This document shows positions 55,749-64,000 of a DNA stretch of 64,000 nucleotides, one piece after another (positions within the stretch are counted from its first letter, which is position 1; each line of letters opens with the position of its first letter). The notes beneath the pieces are model-generated. The model saw only the letters and a list, made by a program, of their open reading frames with translations, was not told the DNA's origin and did not search any database. The stretch comes from Larix kaempferi. Taxonomy: Eukaryota; Streptophyta; Pinopsida; Pinales; Pinaceae. The stretch is taken from contig BSBM01000191.1 of the NCBI GenBank assembly GCA_027924585.1, positions 1,302,001 through 1,366,000 of the forward strand. The letters run 5' to 3'. The position numbers were made by a program, and so were the translations under genes.

Positions 55749-57120
55749 ATGGTTCTGCTCCTCAATTTCCTCTCTTGTTTTCAATTTTTTTTTCCTGGAA
55801 TAAGTATGAGTTACCCTTCATCATCTAATGGAGGGAGTGTTTCTGAAATATAAATTTGCTGACCAATATCCTTATTAAGTCATGAAACATGAAATACATT
55901 GTGTATTTTGCTACCTTCTGAAAGTTCTAACTCATAAGCTACCTCCCCAGCTTTTTGAACTATCTTATATGGACCATAATACCTTAGTTTAATATTTTCT
56001 GATCCTTTCCATTTTAAGGAGGGTTGATTATATGGATGCAACATCAAATAATCCAAATCATTCAATTGGAAAGTTATTTCCTCCCTATGTTGATCCACAT
56101 ATTGTTTTTGTTGATTTTGGGCAACTTGCAAATTGTCTTTTAGAAGCTTCAAAATCTCTTGACTTTCCTCAACCCAATCCTTAGCTTTTGGGGCTCTACT
56201 ATCACCAAAAATGTGATCAACAAAGGTGAGTGCTTCATAACCATAAATTTCTTTGAAAGGAGACATGTGAATGGACATATAGAAAGTAGTATTGTAGCAA
56301 AAATCGCCCAACTGTAGCCATTTAACCCATGCTTTTTGTTGCTCACCAACATAGTTCCTCAAGTATCCCTCCAACCATTGGTTCACTCTCTCTGTTTGGC
56401 CATAAGTTTGAGGATGATAGCTTGTGCTTGGCTTCAATTGAGTGCCCACCAGCTTGAAGAGTTCTTTCCAAAAAGCACTCATAAATCTGCTATCCCTGTC
56501 ACTCACAATGTTTTTGGGAAGTCCATGCAATCTGAAAATTTCTCTAAAGAATAGATCAACCACTTGTGCAGCAGTAAAAGATGATGTAATAGAAAAGAAA
56601 TGAGCAAATTTGGTGATTCTATCCACCACAACATAAATACAATCCTTACCCAAAGCCTTGGGAAACCCTCTGATGAAATCCATTGAGATGCTTTCCCATT
56701 TTTGTTATAGAATGGGAAATGGTTGCAATAGACCAGCGGGATGTGTGTGTTCAACTTTGTTTTCTGACATATATTGCATTCATTCACATACTTTACAATA
56801 TCTTCCTTCATCCCTTTCCAAGATAACCTTTTCCTTAATTGCCTATATGTTTTGAAGAAACCATGATGGCCCGCTAAAGGAGAATCATGAGCTTCCTTCA
56901 AAATCTTGTGCTTTAGATTCGAACCATGAACCAAGTATATTCGGTCCTTATAGTCAATTAGGCCATTAAATATCTTGTATCTATCATCTCCTTTGACCCC
57001 ATCTAACACATCCCAAGCAAAACTATCTTTGCCATAGTCAGCTATTAGCATATCTTTCCAATCTTTTGAAATGCCCATAAGGGAAGATGAAGGTCTCCTA
57101 GACAATGCATATTCTAGCAA
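55749..57120 (-). pseudogene. Gypsy E integrase with start of chromodomain
   Basis: Minus strand. The zinc-binding H2C2 region is in the frame from 57120 (HKILKEAHDSPLAGHHGFFK, RKRLSWKGMKEDIVKYVNEC, NICQKTK). A frameshift near 56690 follows. The core 56683-55880 holds DFIRGFPKALGKDCIYVVVD (Asp), NIVSDRDSRFMSAFWKELF (Asp) and STSYHPQTYGQTERVNQWLE (Glu), so the DDE triad is present. The C-terminal domain with YYGPYKIVQKAGEVAYELEL (GPY/F motif) and HNVFHVS comes next, then a stop at 55880. The beginning of a chromodomain linker (LRSRTIR) follows, up to the solo LTR. It catalysed cDNA insertion. Confidence 0.93.
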
Positions 57121-57174
57121 TATTATTCTTCCCTTTTACATATTCAATGTCAAAATCAAAATCTTGGACCTCAC

Positions 57175-58420
57175 TTACCCATTTTTTTTCCTTTCATTGA
57201 GATCCTTTTGTGTGAGAAAATGCTTTAAACTGTTATGATCAGTTTTGAACACAAACCTGTTTCCCACCAAATATTGTCTAAACTTGACCAAGGCATGCAT
57301 GATGGCTAACATTTCTTTGTCATATATGGAGTAGAGCTTCTCATTTGGCTGCAATTTTCTTCTCTCAAAATCTATGGGGTGTTGATTTTGCTTTAGGACC
57401 GCTCCTATTCCTTCTCCTGATGCATCACATTCCAAAACAAATGGTTTAGGAAAATATGGTAATGCAAGTACTGGACAACTACTCATTACCTCTTTCATTC
57501 TTTGGAAATCCTTTTTAGCCTCTTCATCCCATTTGAAAGCATCCTTCTTGGTAAAATCAGTAAGTGGAGCAGTTAATTTGGAAAACCCCTTCACAAACTT
57601 CCTATAGTAAGTGCATATCCCAATGAAGCCTCTCAATTCAATGATGTTTTTGGGTGATGTCCATTCAAGCATAGCCTTGATTTTCTCCAAGTGAACCTTT
57701 ACTCCATCTTTCCCAATGATGTGCCCGAGATATAAAAATTCTTTCAACCCAAATTCACACTTGGACAACTTAGTAAACAAAGATTGTTCATGCAATATTT
57801 TCAATACAACTTCTAAATGGTGCAAATGTTCCTCCCATGTCTTACTGTAAATCAAAATATCATCAAATAAAACCAAAACAAACTTACGGAGCTGCTTGCA
57901 AAATATTTTTTTCATGCATGATTGGAAGGTTGTTGGAGCATTGGTCAAACCAAAAGGCATGGCAAGAAATTCGAATTGACCATAGTGACATCTAAAAGCA
58001 GTTTTCTACACATCCTCCTCATTCATTCGAATATGATGCTAACCAGATCTAAGATCAATTTTGGAGAAGAAATTTGCTCCAAATATCTCATCCATGAGTG
58101 CATCTATTCTAGGGATGGCATGGGATATGTATCCTTAAGGTTCCATATTTTTTCTTCACCAAAACAATTGAAGAAGCATAGGGACTTGAGCTTGGTCTAA
58201 TGAGTCCCAATTCCAAGAGCCCTTGAATAGCCTTCTCAATCTCATCTCTAAACCTTTTTGGGTGTCTATATGGTGGTATTTGTATAGGTGAAGTACCCAC
58301 CTCCAAAACAATGGTGTGCTCAACTCCTCTGTCAGGTTTCCTTCCAGGAGGAAGGTCTCCAAAAACCCTTTCATATTTATCTAGTAGTTTCTTTATCTCC
58401 CTTGGATGTTCTGCAATCAT
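57175..58420 (-). pseudogene. Gypsy E reverse transcriptase and RNase H
   Basis: Minus strand. The frame 58420-58109 reads the RT entry (EIKKLLDKYERVFGDLPPGR, IPPYRHPKRFRDEIEKAIQG, LIRPSSSPYASSIVLVKKKY). A deletion of about 45 bp with a shift near 58130 removes the CIDYRALN region. IPRIDALMDEIFGANFFSKI and a stop follow, then 57960-57175: MPFGLTNAPTTFQSCM, VLVLFDDILIYSKTWEEHL (FDD catalytic motif), YLGHIIGKDGVKV, RGFIGICTYYRKFVKGFSKL, RNase H LECDASGEGIGAVLKQ, EKLYSIYDKEMLAIMHALVK, FKTDHNSLKHFLTQKDLNER. The polymerase motif is intact but the deletion kills it. Confidence 0.93.
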
Positions 58421-58700
58421 ATTTTTGGCTTAGTGGAAGTGATGAAACATTCAGCAGCCCATTCAATATCCCCATGCCTCAATATCGACCTCATATTGTG
58501 GGAAGACACCACTTGATTCGGATAGGTGTGCATTCCTCTCACTACTCGTTGTATTGCTTCTGAATCTTTGAACTTCATTTTAGGTATTTGGTAGTTCACT
58601 CTATGTTCCCCTATAGAGTACAACCATTGCACTCCCAATACCACATTTGTATCAGAAACATCCACCACATACAATCTATCAGAAAATGTCTAATTACCTA
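58417..58700 (-). pseudogene. Gypsy E aspartic protease remnant
   Basis: Minus strand reads DVSDTNVVLGVQWLYSIGEH and NYQIPKMKF, the C-terminal part of gypsy-type proteases (D.VLG..WL...G). The DTGA/DSGA active-site loop is not recognisable upstream. Confidence 0.75.
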
Positions 58701-59790
58701 TGGTGAGTTGTAGCTTTGGAATCCATGTTTTGAATTCCATAGTATTGTGACCTAGAATGATGACTGTGAAACCATCAAATGGTTCAGCCAAAACTAAACC
58801 GTTCAAAGGTTCAACCAAAACTACAGTAAAGAGAAATACTAATCAAACCATAGATATATCAGCCACCTTAACTGATAGTTTTTGAAATTCCAACATGGAC
58901 TCATCTAGTGTTCCAATTTGCTTCAACTGCGCTAGTTCCTTGAAAGGAATTTCGGGCTCTTTTTGCTCAAATATTTCCAATAACCTGTTAAAAAATTCTT
59001 AATATGTTGTAACCTGATCATGTACCAAATTTTTAATTCCATGGAAACACCAATCATTGGCTTCTCCCTCAAGGTGCAAAATAGCAATTTTTAGAGTATC
59101 CTCTTCAACCATTGGATTTAGCTGAAAATACACATCTAACTTTTGTATCCAAGTATTTGCAGAACTTTGAGATGAGCCATAAAAGGTAGTAAGGGGAAAT
59201 TTACATATGGCATGATTCAATTCTTTGTTTTGGAAAGGAGCTATATTGCCTCCCCTCATCTTGAGCTTGTTTGAGACAGTAAAGAATTGATCAAATGGTA
59301 GGGTCCTCCTACAATCTTCACTCAACTGTTTCCATTCTGATAGAAATTCTTGCATTCCATATTGGGTGTGAAGGTCCTCTTTAGTCTCAATAAAATTGGG
59401 TGTGGTGGTTCTTATTGAGCTCTGACATTCATTGGGTCAAGTATGAGGCCCTTTCCTTGAGAAAATGCTTCCACCAAATGCCTTATTTTCCTCACTAGGG
59501 GAACTAGTGCTTCCTCCTATTTCCAATTTGATACCAATTTGACTAGCCATTAATTCAAACCCTTGCATTATCTACCTTGTCATGTATTCAAAAAATGGTT
59601 TCATGAATATCCTAATCTCATCTTTCTCATCCATATCTGAAGTTCCTTTCTCATCCTTAGCCATAGTCTCAGTAGAGTGCACTTCTTCTCCTTCTTCTTC
59701 CTCTTCACCAAATGTACTTTCACTTTATGTGTCTAAGGGTGGGGGATGAATTCTTGACCTCATAAATGGTCACCCAAAATAGGTTCAAGG
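58701..59790 (-). pseudogene. Gypsy E gag
   Basis: Minus strand. The frame 59355-58999 carries the retrotransposon gag core: TTFYGSSQSSANTWIQKLDV, YFQLNPMVEEDTLKIAILHL, EGEANDWCFHGIKNL. Upstream (59360-59760) is coding-like sequence with an acidic Asp/Glu segment and several stops. Downstream (58700-58990) coding-like sequence (EIPFKELAQLKQIGTLDESM) leads to protease. No CCHC zinc knuckle seen. Confidence 0.82.
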
Positions 59791-59809
59791 ACCATGCTAT
59801 GATACCACT
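59788..59809 (-). promoter_or_regulatory. Gypsy E primer-binding site
   Basis: Minus strand directly after the LTR end ...CACTACA reads AGTGGTATCATAGCATGG, an initiator-Met-tRNA-type site with small differences and a two-base offset. Confidence 0.75.
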
Positions 59810-61561
59810 TGTAGTGTCCCTTTTTAATAATTTGGGAAAATTTGCAATTTTTTGGTCAATTCGAACCTTGGACTAGTGATGATCCAAGTGCTTCCAAATG
59901 GATCCTAAGGAATTTGAATTGGGTATGGAGGCAATTGAAAGGTCATAGGACATAAAAATAAGGCTTATAGGTTCTTGTAAACTCTCAAAATACTTCTGAA
60001 ACATTCATTTGCAATCAGGATAAATTAGGGAATTTACTAGTAATTTCGAGGTTCACACCCCCTAGGGTAGAGGTCACTAATGGCTTCCCAGATGCAGCAC
60101 GAACCTCCAAAATTTTAGAACAAAGACATGGATTAGTTATATGACTTCAATGGTCACCCAAATGCATCATTAATCAGTTCCTAAAGGCTTCTAAAACTCC
60201 CATAAATCATAGATTTGTAGACATGTCTTCACATAGGGGGAAATGATAGAAAAACTCCACAACTAGCTATGAATTTTGAGATAAATGTTCCAAGGACTTG
60301 TATAATGTGTATGAAACTTCTTCAGTACATTAATTTATCTACATGCAAAAATAAAATCACAGAGAATTACTGAAACAAATCGAAACCAAACAAATTCAAG
60401 CTCTCACAACAATATATAGTGGAAAATGGCACCATTCATACATAGTTTGGAATTTTTACATAGTTTCACTTGGAGTTTCGATCTGAGGTTCTTTTGAGAA
60501 TAAAATACATATTGAATACATAATATTACAAATAAATGGTTCCCCTTGTACTCCCCCAAGTATATCATCATCTCACCATGTGCGCCCTTCCTCCAAGAGC
60601 AAGAGTATGAAGAGAAATGTGAGAGAGAGGTGGGAGAAAGTTGAAGAAGAAAATATCACGAGAAGACCTGTAGATTCAACCTACAACAAATGAATCCATT
60701 GTATCTCCAAATGAAATGTCTGAATGGCCTCTCCACTTTCCAATTAGGATGGGAATCTTTCACCCTCGAAATTGGTGCTAAGGCAATTAGAATAAACACT
60801 CAACTTGCATGGACAATATATGCTCTCCAAATTACCAAATGAGAAATGATGAAAAGCCCATATCCTTCCTTTTTCTTGTATTTTATAAGCCTTCCAAGTC
60901 CTCCATCATTTGAATTCCCTCCAATAGGTTCATGCCAACTCAAATTGGGGAGAGCTTCCAATGAGTGCCACTTGTCCAACAATTCCTAGCATCCCTCTTC
61001 CATCAATTTGAATGGGGGAATCTTTAGCTTCCATAACTCCCTTATGCACCCTCTTGGAGGCTATTTTTAGCCCTGACATGTCATATAGGTCAGATGTCAG
61101 CAATAATGTCTGATCCTTGTCATAAGTGTCATATCATCTTCATCATTGTTGTCATAGGAGCTAGGGAATCTAGCCCAAGTGTCACAATACCTCTAAGATG
61201 CCTCTTCCTCTCAAATTAGATCCTCATTGATTCATGCCAAGTATAATTCCCTTCCAACTCCCCCAAGAATGTTAGAATCCACCTTGGATTCAAATGGGTG
61301 AGAGTAGGATGCCATGTGGCATGGAGAATCTTGCTTTGTCTGGGTCCCACACCACCAATGTGCCTTCATGATCAAGTGCCACCTTATTTTCCTATTATAA
61401 ATATTTATTTAGCCCCTTTTAATATATGTTTTCAAGCTAATGTCCATTTGGGGTTTATTAGCTCCCTTATTCCAAATCTAAATGTTTCCACCCCAACCTA
61501 GGGAACTAGTAGATTGGTGGAATTTTCCCTTCTAGTGATTTATTTGGATGGGGACATTACG
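59810..61561 (-). repeat. Gypsy E 5' LTR (1752 bp, right copy)
   Basis: Collinear with 53249-55014; many small substitutions and indels. Confidence 0.93.
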
Positions 61562-62036
61562 ATTGTTATTTAGTTATACCAACTCTGATTGGGGTGGTAG
61601 AATTGTGGACCGAAAGATTACATCCAACTATTGTTTTAGCTTGGTTTCTTCTATGATCTCTTGTTCCAGCAGGATGCAGGGCTCTGTAGCCCATAATACT
61701 ATAGAAGCAGAGTATATTGCTGCTAGTACTGCCTGCAGAGAAGCAGTGTGTCTTAGGAAGATACTTGTTGGGTTGTTCGGTGAGAATCTTGAGTCTATAG
61801 TCATTCGGTGTGACAATCAAATATGCATCAAGATTTCCAAAAACCTCGTGTTTCATGATAAATTGAAGCACATTGAAATGAAGTATGACTTCATCAGAGA
61901 CATGGTCTAGAAAAATACAATGAAACTTCAGTACTTTTCTATTGATGAGTAGATTGCATATGTATTAACAAAGCCTTTGTTAGTGACAAAGTTCAGGTAC
62001 TTCCGAGACAAGATTGGTATGACATAGAATTCCTCC
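61562..62036 (+). pseudogene. Copia C pol part 3: RNase H
   Basis: Resumes after Gypsy E: FSYTNSDWGGRIVDRKITSN, MQGSVAHNTIEAEYIAASTA, VCLRKILVGLFGENL, IRCDNQICIKISKNLVFHDK, LKHIEMKYDFIRDMV, then TAG 61908. LQYFSIDE is followed by TAG where DEQ has Gln, then AYVLTKPLLVTKFRYFRDKI and a stop at 62024. A polypurine tract follows. Confidence 0.93.
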
Positions 62037-62038
62037 CT

Positions 62039-62051
62039 TGATGAGAGGGAG
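62039..62051 (+). promoter_or_regulatory. Copia C polypurine tract
   Basis: GATGAGAGGGAG directly before the LTR start TGTTAAATG. Confidence 0.8.
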
Positions 62052-63531
62052 TGTTAAATGTACAACATCACAAGTCATTCTCCAAGCCAATATTGTGCAA
62101 CCAAAATTGGGCCTCATGTGTTGAGGTAGGGAGCCTAAGTTGGACCTAGGAACTTGGAGTAGATTCTTGATTTGGATTCAAGAATGACTAAGCCTTCAGT
62201 TGTAAAAGGTTATTCCTCATGTGTTGAGGTGAATGCTTTGATGTATCAAAGTGATGATTTTGTAAAGTCTTGTTGGACAAGGCTCAAGACTTGTGTGTCA
62301 AGTCAGATTCTCATGTGGATCTCCAGTTATAGTAGGTACCCATGGGGTGGACCTCCAGTTATAGCAGTAGATGCTTTTCATTTTGAAGCATTAATATTGT
62401 GTGATGTATTACTAACCATGGTCAGTGATTGCTATTAAGTCTCCTTTAGATACTGGCCACCTATAGAGTGAATTACTTTAGTATATGATCATTTGGTCCG
62501 AGAGTAATATAATATGATCACAAAATCTGACAAATATTCTGAGTATAATATGATATGATAGATAATTAAATTTAACACATATTGACCATGTAGTAAAGAT
62601 AATAGATAAAGATAAATGCATAGAGAAAAAGAGAATTCGAATTGCTCATGAGATGTCTAAGTGAACTCAAATTTTTAAACTTAAGTTAAAGCCACAATGT
62701 ATTCCTCAATTTATTAGAGAACTTGAATTGATCACTACAGTGATGTTAACAAGAAAAAATCAGTTAAAGAGATTTAACTAAGTGATAACAAATAAACTAT
62801 AGTTAACTAAGTGTTATTGCATGACGACACTTATGTTAAAGTAAAATATGACACTTGAGTTGCGACACTTGCATGACGACACTTAAGTTAACCACCTAAC
62901 TAAGTGGGCAAGATTTCGGTTAAGGGTTGAGTTCATCCTAAGAATCAATTCAGTGAGTTAATGCACTACATGGGAAGTGGGGTGCTCTTCTTCATGCAAG
63001 ATTGATTCATCCAAATGGAGGGCGAGCTCATCATGAATTCAAAAGATAAAAACAGAAGTCGATGCATGAGAAGAATATACAAATATGTTATACAGGATTG
63101 ATGAATCCAATGTGAAGCAAATTCTCTTCTCCCTTGAAAGAAAAGCACTTCGATTTGTGCAGGATAATTATCCAAGAAGGCAATTCACAGTTTTTGCATG
63201 TGATGCACCATTACCCATGCAACCATTCACTACATCTTGCATCGTAGTGATTCTTGCTTGTTATTAATGTGTTGGGAACATGGCAAGTTGATACAGTTGA
63301 TCTTTATTCTGCTATTTTGTAAAAGACATTCTCTGCTATCTATCATAATTATACTCTGAATATTTGATGGGGTTTTTCATCCTCATTGTTTTGAGGGTTT
63401 TCTCCATGGTACATCTTGTGTTATAGTTGAATGTTTCATGTGATTGAATGGTTCATTGATTCAAGTATTCAGTATTTCCACACTTAAATTTTTAAAGTTC
63501 AAAGCTCATCATATTTGCTAAAAAATTAACA
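62052..63531 (+). repeat. Copia C 3' LTR (1480 bp)
   Basis: TGTTAAATGTACAAC...AAATTAACA; collinear with the 5' LTR. Confidence 0.92.
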
Positions 63532-63536
63532 CTTTT
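63532..63536. repeat. Target-site duplication CTTTT, right (Copia C)
   Basis: Pairs with CTTTG at 41933-41937. Confidence 0.75.
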
Positions 63537-64000
63537 TCCTTTGGGTGGGTTATGGGCACCTTTCACAAGATTTGAGAACTATCATTGAAGTCTCGAGGTC
63601 TCTAGGTTGGACTTCAATTACATTAGGAAGTTTTAACACTAGATAATGCATTGAAGGCCTTGAACATGGCAAGGAAGGAACATAAGGTGTTAAGGCCCTA
63701 ATTGTATATTCTTTGGATCAAGCTTGATGTAGTAGTCATGGAACAACCACACGATACCTCTATAGGGGAACTTTGGCCTCTATGAGGAGTCACCATTAGT
63801 ATGTTTTTTTATCGATAAGAACAGTTATCATGGACTTTATCATGGATAGCGGATAAAAGCAAGGGACTTAGGGACTAAATGAATCTCTTGAGCTTAATGA
63901 CCACAAACAAGGAATCCAAGCACCACATAGATCTTATTTTCAAAGGGATATATGGTCTCTAAGTGGTATATGACCACCATTAGGATTTTTTTCACAACAT
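63537..64000. repeat. Degenerate tandem-repeat region, right of Copia C
   Basis: CACCATTAGTATGTTTTTT at about 63790 and ACCATTAGGATTTTTTTCAC at about 63978, with GGAACAACCACACGATAC and GGGACTTAGGGACTAAATGAA-like blocks, match the repeat family at 40470-41932. No gene. Confidence 0.6.

Larger units (their letters stand above)
53249..61561 (-). mobile_element. Gypsy E, Ty3/gypsy chromovirus-type retrotransposon, 8.3 kb, with a nested solo LTR
   Basis: LTRs 53249-55014 and 59810-61561 flank a minus-strand gag-pol with the gypsy order protease, RT, RNase H, integrase, then a chromodomain. On the minus strand the LTR reads TGTAATGTCCCC...GACACTACA. A primer site follows the right LTR and a purine tract precedes the left one. 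It is inserted in the Copia C RNase H region. The outermost base of the right LTR is G where the left LTR has A, so the end is slightly degenerate. Confidence 0.94.
41938..63531 (+). mobile_element. Copia C, Ty1/copia retrotransposon carrying Copia D and Gypsy E
   Basis: LTRs 41938-43487 and 62052-63531, both TGTTAA...TTAACA, with a 5-bp flanking duplication that has one mismatch. Primer site TGGTATCAGAGC directly after the 5' LTR. Its coding sequence is in three pieces (43583-46436, 52567-53248, 61562-62036) separated by Copia D and Gypsy E. It is older than both inserts and belongs with Copia B. Confidence 0.95.

Noticed and set aside
1-64000. tRNA, rRNA, CRISPR or bacterial-type operons
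   Set aside because: None seen; initiator-tRNA-like TGGTATCA strings are retrotransposon primer sites next to LTRs.

Overview
This is plant nuclear DNA, AT-rich and packed with transposable elements, of the kind found in large seed-plant genomes (a gymnosperm would fit, but the sequence does not settle the clade). I find no intact host gene, tRNA, rRNA or CRISPR array. Nearly the whole window is transposons nested inside each other, and most boundaries can be fixed to the base from terminal motifs, target-site duplications (TSDs) and host reading frames that resume across the insertion.

Left nest (1 to about 39 kb). A minus-strand Ty1/copia element (Copia A) runs from an LTR near 38959 leftwards off the window edge. 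It is split by two insertions. (i) A complete 24.2-kb CACTA (En/Spm-type) DNA transposon, 1174-25415, has matching CACTA termini, subterminal GTCGGATATCCGAC-type repeats and a TGA TSD. (ii) A plus-strand Copia B, 27165-38438, has TSD GAGAG. Copia B is itself split by a 4.5-kb non-coding TG...CA element, 29561-34094, with TSD TGGGT.

The CACTA element is the most interesting object. It carries a decayed TNP2-type transposase gene (about 1654-6213) and, 11 kb further on, a second decayed multi-exon gene (about 17125-21184). This second gene starts with a SET (protein lysine methyltransferase-like) domain. It continues through six tandem mini-exons of 60-90 nt, all phase 0, that encode a degenerate ~20-residue repeat, and it ends in a TnpA/plant-transposase-like segment. 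Between the genes lie two unrelated tandem arrays that share a ~358-bp period, a ~166-bp array, a hAT transposase fragment and simple repeats. A ~120-bp module lies about 200 bp downstream of the stop codon of both genes.

Right nest (about 40.4-64 kb). A degenerate tandem-repeat region is interrupted by Copia C (41938-63531). Copia C contains Copia D (46437-52561, TSD ATATT) and a minus-strand chromodomain-bearing Ty3/gypsy element, Gypsy E (53249-61561). The chromodomain of Gypsy E is split by a 606-bp solo LTR (55138-55743, TSD CTCTT) related to the Copia B LTR. Copia A and D look like one copia lineage, B and C another. All coding regions are broken by nonsense codons and frameshifts. Many of the stops are TAG where the family has glutamine (CAG), as expected from deamination of methylated cytosine.
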